From Nelumbo lutea (taxonomy: Eukaryota > Streptophyta > Magnoliopsida > Proteales > Nelumbonaceae): 64,000 nucleotides of DNA. Both the position numbers and the translations under genes were made by a program. The notes beneath the pieces were generated by a model. It did not search any database, was not told where the DNA came from, and saw only the letters and a program-made list of their open reading frames with translations. Below, in pieces: positions 47,946-59,344 of the stretch; position 1 is the stretch's first letter; each line of letters begins with the position of its first letter. The stretch is from the NCBI GenBank assembly GCA_022828595.1, contig JAKGHH010000008.1, positions 22,312,378 through 22,376,377 on the forward strand, given 5' to 3'.

Positions 47946-49419
47946 ATGGATTTTTTTGCCTCATAATGTAAATGCATGAAGCCATGGATATGTTTAAAAT
48001 AGTTGAAAGGTTTAGTATTACCTTATAAACAGGTCCAAACCCACCCTGCCCAAGTTTATTTTCATCTGAAAAGTCATTTGTAGCTGCAGCAACAACAGAG
48101 AAACTGAACACTTGCAGCCCTGGACCACTCTTCTCCCTTTTTATGCCATTCAGGTTGTTTGTTACATCAGCTGCAAACAATATAGATGACTTTGTTTTTG
48201 CCATCCCTGTATTGAAAATATTGATTTTAACTCTTCATTCTGCTAATACTGAGTTCATTTTAGTTGTTTCTGTAGATAGTTTGCAGAACTTACCTCTTTG
48301 CTTGTGTATTCTCCTCCTCCAGTAAAAGAGCAAGGAGCTCAGTAGAAGAACCATAGAAACAATTGGCACCAGAATTACTACCAGAACTTTGGGACTTCTT
48401 TGATTCTTATCATCACCCTGGATGGTTGCTCTACTTGTAACTTCAGCTGGAATATTCATTGTTGTAAGATTACAAGGTGATCAAAAATGAAATTTTGTAA
48501 AGTTTGAAATTATATTATAACTCAAGTTTGTTCAAAAATAGAAGTGAGGCATGCGATAATTAACTTTGGGTTGGGTTAAAAAATAATAATAATAATAAAT
48601 AACTTTTGAATTATTATCTGAAACACCCCTTCACTTTTTCGACTTTTTCCTAAAATCACCCCGACTCTTTGAAATATGAATGGTGTTTCCAGGATTATAA
48701 TATATATTTTTTTGTTGGAGTTTGCAAGATTATAATGATGCCCCTTTATTCAATTGAATTTTTTCCTTATGACCCAGTTGTCTAGATGGTTTAAATCCAT
48801 GGAACTGCAAAATTTCTGTTGTGTGATCAGTGGGCCTCACTCCAGGTGCACCCTGATCTGTGATACCAAACAAAATATTCAACTTAATTCTTCGAACCAA
48901 AGTTTCAAAATAAACCCATTGTTTACTCAAATTGAAGGACTGTGAGATGAGTAAAAATGAAATAGGGGAGACAAATAAATCAAGGGTATTTTAGTCCTAT
49001 AAAAATTAGTTATTAAGATAGACTAACTGGTAAAGGCTAGTTTTATCATTACAAAAATAAAGATAAAGATGGTACGTGTGGACGACTTCCCTTTGGTCCA
49101 CTATTACAAAAATAAATTAGCAAATCAGTTAGGGTAAAATAAAGAGAATGATGAAGGTATCAACTATCAAGTATCAAATAGTGAGGGTAAAATTAAGAGA
49201 ATGATAGAAAAGTAAATTGGAGTTTCACATGATAATCTCTAATTTTTCAATTAATACCCCCAAAACCCATGCTAATTCATTGGTTAAAATAAAATAATCA
49301 ATAATTTAAATGAAAATTTTAATTAATCATGTTAAAAACGTCAAATGGTATATTTACTTTTTTATTAATTCACATTTTATAAGATATATTTTCATGTCTC
49401 ATAACGGATATACTTACTG

Positions 49420-50290
49420 ATGGAGCGCAATCCGGCCTGTCTTAGCTGTCAACGATTTCGCCTCTGAGCTGGAGCGACGGGGAGCCTGAAACGGGAAAGA
49501 TGAGGGAACTCCGGGGGGAACCCGGTGAGATAACTCCGAAGCTCAAGTTAGTAATCTCTCAAAGGCAAAGTATAGACCAGATGGCACAAAGTTCACATAC
49601 CTTGTTGTTGGGGGTAGGGGCCTTTTATAACCACTTCGCGCACTCGCTCCGAAGCCCTTGTCAGGTCGGGTATGATTACCCTTGCATCTGTCAGTTCGGG
49701 TGCCGTCCTTTCTGCTGGGACAGAACCGTCACTGCCTTTTGTCGGAACCGTCTCTCTAACTGGAGATGGCGGTGTCAGGAGGCGGTGGCAGGTGGCCGTT
49801 TGGAGTGCGGCCGTCAAGCATCGGATCCCAAGTCAGTCGGGTGTGCCACCCTTGGGTACGGACTTCCTTAGTGTCAGGCATAGTACGGTTTGTTTGGTTT
49901 TGGTGTCCTGAGGGCGATGTGGAGTGGTGAGTGAGGTGAAGTCTTGAGTTCAGAGGTGTCTTGTATTGCTATAGGGCAGGTCAGTTCGGCGAGGTGTATC
50001 CCGAACTGTTACAAAAGCAGGCCAGTTCGGTGAGGTGTATTCCGAACTGTTACAAGGCATGCCAGTTCGGCGAGGTTTGTCCTAAACTGTTACATGCAGG
50101 CTAGTTCGGCGAAGTGTGTCCTAAACTGTTACATGCAGGCCAATTCGGATTACTGTCTGGTTTGGGGCCAAGGGTGAGTTCGGACTGCTGGTTTCTCCCC
50201 TTGGTACTTGCGCCTTAGGCGTGCTTTTGTGCCGAGCTGTTGCCTTTGCCACTTGTTGCATAACTGTGAGGTCGGGCCAAATCTTCCTTC
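49420..50290 (-). mobile_element. LTR-like island in intron 1 of the RLK pseudogene
   Basis: GC-rich against an AT-rich background. On the minus strand a TATA-type motif (GGTTATAAAAGG; plus 49619-49630) precedes a block with TTACTAACTTGAGCTTCGGA. Element order matches the island at 28395-29510. It holds a 39-41-bp minisatellite at 49976-50150. Frames here match no family. LTR assignment is inference. Confidence 0.5.
49976..50150. repeat. 39-41-bp minisatellite, about 4.5 copies
   Basis: Units start GCAGGTCAGTTCGGCGAGGT and end GAACTGTTACA; starts are near 49976, 50017, 50057, 50096 and 50135. Unit length drifts from 41 to 39 bp. Confidence 0.85.
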
Positions 50291-50483
50291 ATCACTTAAC
50301 ATTAAAAACATTAACTTCAAATATTCAACTTTAACACTTATCATTGATCAAGCTTTTTGCTTGATATGGTCATATGGTGCATGAAAGCCATAACTAAAGC
50401 AACTATACCTCACCCAGAAATTGATTCATTTATCTAAGGTGGAATCTTACTTTTGTTAATCTTGGGTGGTTTTATAAGAGTTC

Positions 50484-50665
50484 AAATCAGCCCCCCATAA
50501 GACTGCCCTACAACATCCCATAGTACATCCCTGCAGTGTATTGGGAATATCTCCAGATGATGACATCATTATTTCTGGTATTATCATCGGGAGATGTTCT
50601 GAATACACGGAGGGGATGTACTGGAGGACGTTGTGGGGTGCAGTCTTGTGGGAGGCTGGTTTGAT
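50484..50665. mobile_element. Near-palindromic foldback MITE in intron 1
   Basis: The left arm (AAATCAGCCCCCCATAAGAC, TGCCCTACAACATCCCATAG, TACATCCCTGCAGTGTATT, GGGAATATCTCC) pairs along its length with the right arm (GGAGATGTTCTGAATACACG to GGAGGCTGGTTTGAT). The stem is about 75 bp with a short loop, so a transcript would form a long hairpin. Confidence 0.8.
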
Positions 50666-50765
50666 CTCATTTTATAACGAATATAGGATCAAAATAAAGA
50701 GAACGGAAGGAGGCCTAAATGCAAATGCAGTGTCTGCCTGTCTTGGACCTTAAAACCTTTTTGTG

Positions 50766-51130
50766 GGCCTACGCCTCCATTACTTGCCAGCTATTATATC
50801 TTTCGATACGCAACTTGAAGAATTTACAAGGAATTCATTGGCCCCATCCTGGGCCTGGGCCCATTCAAATCTTAGCAATAAAAAATGCTCATGTTGTAGG
50901 CGGTAGGCCTACGCCTCCATTACGTGGCTGCTGAGAAATCGAATAAGACCGCCGCTAGCCGACTGAGAGCAGAGACAGGGCGGTCGACGGGAAGACAGTA
51001 GAGAGAGAACGCGAGAAAGAGGGAGGGAGGGAGATGGAAATCGAGCAGGACCGCTGATTGAGAATGCCACTGATGGTTTCTTCGAATTCTCCGTCGCCAT
51101 CTCCCTTTCGAGCCTTGTCCCTGCGCCACT
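50766..51130 (-). other. GC-rich patch with a possible gene-5'-end fragment
   Basis: GCCTACGCCTCCATTAC occurs twice (about 50768 and 50908), bracketing 120 bp. On the minus strand a frame from 51100 begins MATENSKKPSVAFSIS and ends after 63 codons. It has the composition of a plant 5' exon, but I recognise no family and see no continuation, so I do not call a gene. Confidence 0.3.
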
Positions 51131-52014
51131 AATGGTTAGGAGTCGAATGAAAAAATTTAGGTTTAAAAATGAATGTCCATTTCAATAATTTGAGCGGCAT
51201 TTAAGACATTCACATACATCTGAGACGTCTGAGCGCGTTCAATATTAAAACTGCCACTTAATTTCAGTTCTTTTGTTTTACTATTTTTTCTACATTGAAC
51301 TAATTTAATCGGAAATGTATCCCTAACATTTAATCAATATTTTACAATAAAATATTTATTTAACAAATGAAATTAATTTAAAAACTCGAAGATAAAATTA
51401 TATTTATTACCCTATTTTTTACATAACTTGGGGTATTTGTTAGTGAAATATAATACATAGAGAAAAGAAAAGACAAGCAAAAGCAATCATCTTTCTCCAT
51501 AGACTTTAAGCTCTTTACAGATGTCTTTAATTTCCTCGAGGAACACCAAAAACTCAAGTCTGCAAATGGTTCGGTGCAGATTTACCACTTTCAAATTGGA
51601 TTCATTGATATTGAAATTTGAAGCGAATATTCTCCATTGCATTTAAATTAAATTGGCTATTCAACACTACTAAACTTAAAATTATCATACATATATATAT
51701 ATAATCAGAAAATATAATTACTTTAAATCGTAAATCTTGATCAAAGTGCGTGACCAGAAAATGATTTCTATGAAACTTATGACTTTCTAGCAAATATACA
51801 GAATTCAAACTGATAAGCTTTGCTAATAGATATTATATAATTTTTTGCACGTATCTGATGGGGCATCCATATTTAGGCCAATTATAAATGGATCTGAGTT
51901 TGGATCACCCGTAATGCCTTAACCAGATTTGGTTTAATTGAATCTGGATAAAAAAAATTACAATCCTACTGAAACCTTATAACAGTAGGCCATGATGAAA
52001 CTGTCCCCTTAATT

Positions 52015-53372
52015 AAGGTTCAAAGTATCGGAAACGTCAAGTGTATCGGAAAGATAATTTTAAGAGACGTATAGATACACCTTGGATAGGTATGCATCTC
52101 GAATAAAAACTAAGATATGCATAGATATGCTTAAAAATACTACAAATACTTTAATAAATCATAAATATACATCAACAACACTAATTATAAGACCTCAATG
52201 AGGTGTATATATTAAATTATTATATTTTAGTGGTTTTATGAAGATATATATTTTAGTTAATTATAATTTCATTTAAAATCTTATACTTAACTATAATTTA
52301 TAAATTATAATCCTTAAGTTTTAATGCTTTATGGGATGGAAAAACCCATCTCTCCTATCCAACCATAAAACATACATTGGCACAACTTCTATGTGAAAAT
52401 ATAATTAATAATTATTTTTATTATTTTATCATTTATTTTAAAAATTTATAAAAAATAAATAAATATTATATAATATATTCAAACAATATTTATTAAAGAA
52501 GAAATTGCAATTGCTTTGTGGATATGATAGGTCGTCCATAGAATTATAATATATTCAATCATTGTGATCAAATGATAAAATATAATTAATTAATTTTAAT
52601 TCTAAAAATATAAAAATAAACAAATAATTATTAAAGAAGAAATTTCAATTGCTCAGTGGATATGATAAATCATCCATAGAATTATAATATATTCAATTGT
52701 TGTGATCAAATGATAAAGTATAACTAATTATTTATTTTTTAATTCTAAAAATATAAAAAATCAAAAATAAAAAATAAAGAAGAAATTTCAATTGCTCTAT
52801 GGATATGATAGATAAATTCATAGATCTAAAACATATTTAGTCTTTAGAGAAAAATATATTTTTTAATTTTTTGTTAATTTATGTTTTCCCCAAATATCTT
52901 CATGAAATTTCCATAAATCTAATGATAACACAAAAAAAAATTGTGATTTTGAATGTAAGAAATGTAGGTCAACATAAATTTAAACATTCAAGAAAAAATC
53001 ACAAGATATTATAAAAATTGAAAAAGTTACCTATTTTTGCCATTTTTTTAAATTTAATTTAAAAAAAAATTAACAATTCACACTTGTTTCTTGCAAACTT
53101 TTGCAAATCTAGGACTCTAGGAATGAACTTTACAGTTTTAGAGTCGTTTGGGGTGAAAGAAGGCTTATTACGGGGAAGAGAAGCTTTTTTTTCCCCTTTA
53201 ATTTTTTTTTTAGTTTTTGTCCGTATCTTTTTCGTCGATATGCCCCGATACAGGTCCGATACACATGAAAAAAGATGAAATATCTGATTTCAATGCATAT
53301 CCCGTATCTGTTTTTTAAAGATACGATACAATGCATCCCAAATCGAGTGTATCATATTGAAACTTTAAACCT
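52015..53372. mobile_element. About 1.36-kb TIR element with internal tandem repeat
   Basis: The left end AAGGTTCAAAGTATCGGAAA and the right end CATATTGAAACTTTAAACC are rough inverted copies, each followed by repeated GTATCG/CGATAC motifs. The interior is AT-rich. A related end lies near 59300-59345 (GTATCGATATTTTGAACCTT). Confidence 0.5.
52496..52830. repeat. About 140-bp tandem repeat, 2.4 copies
   Basis: AGAAGAAATTGCAATTGC at 52496, AAGAAGAAATTTCAATTGC at about 52635 and again at about 52777, each followed by GGATATGATAGAT-like text and CATAGAATTATAATATATTC. It lies inside the TIR element. Confidence 0.8.
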
Positions 53373-55016
53373 AACCCTTAATCACTTTACCGCGTTAAGC
53401 ACCTCCTCCCTTTTCTCCCTCAGAAAAATTGGTTGGTCAATGTGTTAATTGGGCCAAACAACTGCAAGTTTTCAGGTGGACCTAGTGACTCAATCGTGTT
53501 TGAACCTCCCACCCATTTTCCTGCTCTTTTCACTGCTCTTCCATAGGAGGGTTCAATCAAAATGAGTTCCGAGTCCAAGCCTTTCAGAAGGCCAGGCCCG
53601 AGGCCATGTGGGTAGGTAGAGTCAGCTGGATTCTATCAGCTCATGAACTGTACCGTAGCGACATGATAAGAACATAACAAGAATTTGGAATATTAAGTAT
53701 TCTGATAAATTTCTAATTATCACTTGGAACTCCTACCCACAGGTTGTTCCTATATCCCTACCCACTACACACTATCCCTGTGCATTCCCAGTGTACACCT
53801 CTAGTGTCATGTGGGTTGGGATATGGGAAGAGTTTGTGGGTAGGAGATGCGAGCTCTCTGGTTATATGCATGCATTAAAATTACCTCTCTGAGAAAGCAC
53901 CCAGTTGTCGTCGGCGGCAGCATTACACAAATAGTACCCAAGAATCTCCTGCTTCTTAGTATACAAAACCTTATCAGTGATGGCCTCAGCGCCATCAAAG
54001 GCAATCCAGGTGGTTCCACTGTAACAATAGTTCACAACCATTGTTGAATTGTACACTGCAGTGACTGCACTACCTTGATATCGAAGGAACTGGGCGATAT
54101 CTACATAGTTCATAGCACCATCCTCTGTAATCGCTTCTCCAATTGCTGGTGCACCAAAATCATGGTTTTCAGGATCTGCGAGCTTCCATGCATAGCCATA
54201 CAAAGGCATACCCAACACCAGCTTACTTGCCGGAACCCCACTTGTGATCCACGAAACTATCAAGAAGTTGACACCATTCTCTCTTGTTGAAGGATCGAAC
54301 AGCGCTTCATTCTCACCAGTGACGTTTGATCCAGAGGGTTTATTGAAATCGTATGCTGCAACGTATATCCAGTCTAACTTTCTTGCCATCGAGTCGACTG
54401 GGTATACCTCCATGCCAAGCATAGATGAGTACTCAGCCGCCACAGTCAAGATCAAAGGGAACCCGCTGAAGTTCCTCTTCCGAGCAGAATCTATGGCAGC
54501 TAGCCACTCATCTAAGAGGACGCCCATGTTGGACATGTCGGAAAAGGTGGCCGGAGAAAACCAAGAAAGGTCTAGCCCTTGGAAACCGTAAAGCCTAGCG
54601 TACCGTATTTAGGAGTTGAAGGAGTTTCTGTAGGAAGGCTGACTAACCAGTATGGAGAAGAGAGTGGAGTTCCCAGTTCCGCCGCCGATGGAGAGAAGAG
54701 TTACGATGGAGGGGTTCCTTTGTTGGACAATTTTGGTGAAGTTGGCGAAGTAGGGTTCGTCGTAGGATGAGACATTGAGCTCATACGTATCGGGGTTGAC
54801 CTCTGCAAATCCACAGACGAGATGGGTGAAGAGAGATGAATTTATTGCAGCGATGGGGAATTCACTCTCCCGGAAGTAGTAGCCACCTCTTATCTTAGTT
54901 TCCGCATCTGAAAAGTGCAAAGGGACAAAGAAAGAAATACAGAGAGAAGATGAACAACATTTTGACACCATTCGTGGAAAGTTAATTACTTCTGTATACT
55001 AGAGAGAGAGAAGTGT

Positions 55017-55026
55017 TATATATAGA
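55017..55026 (-). promoter_or_regulatory. TATA box of the GH18-RLK pseudogene
   Basis: CTATATATAA on the minus strand, about 46 bp upstream of the ATG at 54971, followed by a CT-rich leader (CTTCTCTCTCTC). Confidence 0.65.
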
Positions 55027-55029
55027 TTA

Positions 55030-57300
55030 GATATGAGACTGGGGACCCATCATATATGAGAAGTGCAGAGAAACGGGAGAAATAAAGAAAATGGGACCCA
55101 CTAGAGGTCAAGTTTTAATTCTCTTTTCTTTTTCTTTTCCTTGGTCAAATCAAAATTTGATTTTATTATTTCCTTTCTTTTCCTTTATATCACATGGGAG
55201 AATTAGGAAAATGAAACTATCTACTATTCTATGAAAGAAGCTTAACCAATTATTTACTTATATATATATGAGTGTTCATATAGAGTATGTTCTATCTTCA
55301 ACCAACTTCTTTTTTTAATTTTTTGGCGACGAATGTTGGGTAGTTGATATGATATGGACCATATGTTTAACTAAATTGCTTTGGGTAAGTTAGAGACTGT
55401 CACCTTGTATTTCGGGGCAGTGATACTTGACAATGATTCACTCTAAACTTTTAGAAATGTATGCAATTGCCTCCACCCGTTAATGAGCTTGACAGCAAAG
55501 CCAAAATTATCAAAATTTTTAAAACAGTATCATAATATGATATAAAGGTAGTCTTTTTTTTTTATAAATTATAAAGAGTCTCTTGTACTATGGGGCGATA
55601 AAGACCCTCTCAACTTTCACTTTGCAACAAATACCCCTGACTGTTAAGAAATGTGATGGAATGCATTACATTGTCAAAATGTCCACCTAAACTTTCCGTT
55701 TTTTCATTTTTTCTCTCAAGTCCTAATTGACAAAAAAATACATCAAATTTCTCCCGATGAAATATTTCAGTAGCATAGATTTTACCCCCATCTCCGGCAT
55801 GAGACATTACCAACCAGCTGGTTGGCACCTTGCAACAGCTTGAATGTCAAGAATGGGATTCGAATCCATGCCCTTTCGGACCAGTACCTGAAACTGGCGC
55901 CTTAGACCAATTCGGCCCACTTGATTCATTTCACTCACATCAATGTCTCTCTTGGTTTTAAAATAAAAATTATCCACTCTTTTGTCCAATAAATCAAGGG
56001 AAACCAAATGAAGCCATAAATTTATATTTAGAATAATTTTTTTTTTGCTTGATTGGATTTCTACAATGCGGAGAGTTTGAAATAAATCGGAATTTACTTC
56101 TCACATAACACACTTCACATCGACCTCACAGCCCCATCTCACCGTGTAATCGTGGTTAAGGAACATCTCCCCATGAATAATAACACAAAGTATCCAATAC
56201 ATGATCGGATGGAGCTGAGGTCAGTGTGAGGTGATCTCTGTGAGGAGCAGATCCGGACTAGTTTGAAATGACCTTGATCCCCCCCGTTCCAGCCCCACTG
56301 GAACGAGTCTTTTTTTTCTCTTTCGTTTGTTTTTTTTTTTAACTTTTTCCTTAATTAAATATTATCTTCTGCATATAAAATCAAACGGTCCCTAACTGCT
56401 AACATCTTAATTGTTGTCCTTCGCGAGCTATGTTTTTGACTTTTGATGATATATAAATATTTATCAAGGGATATTCAGTCATCTTCCTTTCTTAATTTTG
56501 AAGTTTACTGTTTTTAACCCATCATTTACTCGGCTGATCGGATGGTGAGTGGTGATCTATCACAATCCAGCTTCAGCTCAACCCCTAATCTATTATATCC
56601 CAAAACCCACGTTTGACTCAGTTAATGAATGATCCACCAACCCAAACGATTGAACCATCTCACCCATTCAATGGATCATCCGTTTTTTTTTTTTTATAAA
56701 TTTATTTCTTTTTCAAATTTTTATTATCGTAATGCCATTAATCGATCTATTTTTAAAAATCTTTATAATAATGACCTACCGACCACCTAAATCTACAGGT
56801 GCAACTTCGACGGGCATGGGTTGAGAATGGATCAAAATTTGAATGGGCCCAGCTGAAACAATATAATTCTTGAATTCTTCAATTTAAGCATCCAACTGGC
56901 ACCCTTACCTAGATGGTCGAAATTAAGGGAGCAACTTGGGAGGTTTGAATTGGGTTGAGGATCAAACCAGACCTAATCTTAAGTCTCAAACCTCAGGTTG
57001 GGCTCAGACTTGGTTGGGTGACTTAAGCTTGAAGGTAATTTTGAATATAATTTATCTTTTGTTGGACTTATAAACCTTGTTTTGGGTAGAATGGTGTGAG
57101 TTAAATTAATCATATAATCAAATATGTTTTATGTTATTAGTACGCAATATGCAAATATATAAATGCGTATATTATAAAATATTGGACATGCTCGAATTAA
57201 ATAAAGGCTTAGGTTGAACCTCACTCAATTTGCACTGTAGCAAAAAAATTGACCTATTGACATGAATGAGAAATGGTTCAACCTCCAAATTGGACTTTAA
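55030..57300. other. Intergenic DNA with repeat fragments
   Basis: A foldback-related piece lies at 55565-55650. A segment at about 56095-56270 (CACATCGACCTCACAG ... GTGAGGAGCAGATCC) recurs at about 61305-61460, one family of repeat. No gene recognised. Confidence 0.45.
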
Positions 57301-58049
57301 AATTAACAATGATAAAATCATTCAGTAATTCTAACTTCTTTTACAAGTTTATATTTTAAGGTCAGCAGGCAAGGTCGGTATAGCCCGCATTGTCGTGTCA
57401 TGCCACCCATAGCCAATGGACTGGCACAGCCCGACCTGCAGCGGGCCATACTCAACCCACCCAAAGAACTAGCCATTGGAGACCCTCCAACCCTCCAACG
57501 GCTAGTTTCAACTTTTTTTTTCAGGGGAAAGGGAGTGGAACAACTATATAGGGGGTATCTATGTATTTTATCTTTGGGGGGAGATAAAATGATAATAATA
57601 CCCCCCAACAACTATATTAATAGCTAGTTTAGGGGGGGGGTATTTAGGTAAAGTGGTAAATGACTTTATAATGATCAAAATAAGCCTCATAACAACTAAA
57701 AAATAGCTATTTTTGAGGGTATTTTGAGAAATTAATTTTTTTTTCAAATTCCTATAAATAGTCTTATCCTCCACCATTCTCATCATACCAATTCGCATAC
57801 TCTCTTATATTCTCTCGAATCTCAATCTCTTCTCATACATCATACTCTCACATATACTCTCATACTCTTTCTACTTTTCAATTTTCAACTTGATTCAAGT
57901 TTCAACAAGAAGAAGGCTTGCTCGGGTATCTCAAATTAGCAATTTGGGAGACTTGGAGGCTTCAACCATTGAAATGAAGTTAAAATTACAAACCATCAAT
58001 CCAAGTAAGTACAATTAAATTAATTTTTAGTTTTCTTATAATTAAAAAA

Positions 58050-59045
58050 ATGGTTGGCTTCTCCTCTCGCTCTCAACATCAATTCCTTAACATGGTTAAT
58101 GTCGACGATGTCGATGTTCAGTCGCAATATGATAGTGTGAGTGTTGATATGGATGTTGTGGATATTGCTGACATTCCCACCCCTAGTACTGCTACTAGAG
58201 GTAAGGGAAAAAAAATGAAAACACTAGGTTGATTAGCAAGGTTTGGACAATATTTAAAATAGAGGAGGTTGAGAGGAAGGGAAGAAAGCCGCCTACCAAG
58301 AAACATCACAAGCACAAATAAGAAGTGAATTTTTTGGTACTTTCAAATATTCTCAAGAAAAAAGGAGGCAAGAATTAACAAAATATATTGTGCATGCTGA
58401 ACATCAATTTTTATTAGTTGAAGATATTAAATTTGAAAATTTTTTACGTGGATCTGTAAATCCACAATAAAGTTTCTAGAAATACTATTAGAAAATATGC
58501 TTTAAAAATTTTTTATTCGTATAAACAAAATTTAATTTCTATTTTATCAAATCTTAATTCTAAAATTGCAATTACATATGATATTTGGACATCTAGATTT
58601 ATCATAAGCTATATTTGTGTTACCAGTCAATTTATTGATGAAAATGGTTTTTACATAAAAGAATTTTAAGTTTTACTAGGCTTGAATAGTCACATAGCCC
58701 AATTATAGATGCAAGTATTTTAAATACTTTACATATTTATGGAATTGAAAATAAACTTTTTTCTATTAGTTTTGATAATGCTAGTAATAATGATTTAGCA
58801 ATAAATATTTTGAAATTTCAACTAAAACCATGTTTAAATGGTAAATTATTTCATAATAGATGTACATGTCACATCTTAATTAAATTTATGTATTCTAGAT
58901 GGTTTAAATATTATTTCTCATCATATTTCTAAAATTAGAAATTGTATAACATATATTAAAAGTTATGGAGCAAGAAAACAAGAATTTAAATATTTTTGTC
59001 AAAATTATGGTTTAAAATATAAACATTTTGTATTAGATGTTTAAC
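58050..59045 (+). pseudogene. Ac-like hAT transposase remnant
   Basis: The reading begins MVGFSSRSQHQFLNMVNVDD and continues through several stops and shifts. Recognisable hAT pieces are SKIAITYDIWTSRF, SYICVTSQFIDENGFYIKE, NKLFSISFDNASNNDLAINI and LNGKLFHNRCTCHIL, the core of the BED/RICESLEEPER-type transposase. The zinc finger is not clearly present and the C-terminal dimerisation part is missing. It is cut off at about 59050 by a family A repeat. Not functional. Confidence 0.8.
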
Positions 59046-59084
59046 ATAGATGGAATTCTACCTATTCTACGGTTTTGACCGTTT

Positions 59085-59215
59085 TCCAATTTTTCTTTTT
59101 ATTTTTTTGTCAGAACGGGCCAGATGTTCGAGTCGAACGGTCCGACCATTCGAACTGGTAACAGACCCCTGACTGGTTCGGTCACTGGTTCGTTTTTAAA
59201 AACCATGGTCTGATC
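59085..59215. mobile_element. MITE family A, partial copy 4 (inverted)
   Basis: GTCAGAACGGGCCAGATGTT, CGGTCCGACCATTCG, CAGACCCCTGACTGGTTCG and TTTTTAAAAACCATGGTC are the family motifs in reverse orientation. It abuts the hAT remnant. Confidence 0.65.
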
Positions 59216-59344
59216 GGTTCAGGGTGTGGAGGAGGCCTAAACCGGCTCCCCTGAACCAATTGCAAAAAAAAAATAAAAAAAAAATGACACTAAAAAGCTG
59301 TATCGATTCACCTAAGGGCGTATCGATATTTTGAACCTTACTCT

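Larger units (their letters stand above)
46115..54971 (-). pseudogene. GH18 receptor-like kinase (CHRK1-type), seven exons, inactivated
   Basis: Exon 1 (53885-54971) encodes a signal peptide and GH18 ectodomain with a dead motif, GLDLSWFSP (Glu to Phe, Asp to Ser). Exon 2 (48294-48446) encodes the membrane helix (VLVVILVPIVSMVLLLSSLL then RRRIHKQR). Exon 3 (48022-48206) ends in [13 protein letters not shown]; exon 4 (47564-47774) has EIAVKRL with the ATP-binding Lys and [12 protein letters not shown]; exon 5 (46798-47035) has [14 protein letters not shown] and ISDFGMAR; exon 6 (46570-46720) has MSPEYAM and [14 protein letters not shown]; exon 7 is 46115-46385. All junctions fit GT-AG and phase. 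Breaks: TAA at 54609-54611; TGA at 47757-47759 and 47730-47732; TGA at 46296-46298 (LTR-stop-IHV); one extra T in CTCAGTTAACG near 46217. Intron 1 is 5.4 kb and full of repeats. The family resembles tobacco CHRK1, whose chitinase-like domain also lacks the catalytic Glu. Confidence 0.92.

Noticed and set aside
50909..51129. Possible small gene starting MATENSKKPSVAF
   Set aside because: Composition resembles a plant 5' exon, but with no family, no second exon and repeats at its edge I could not support a call.
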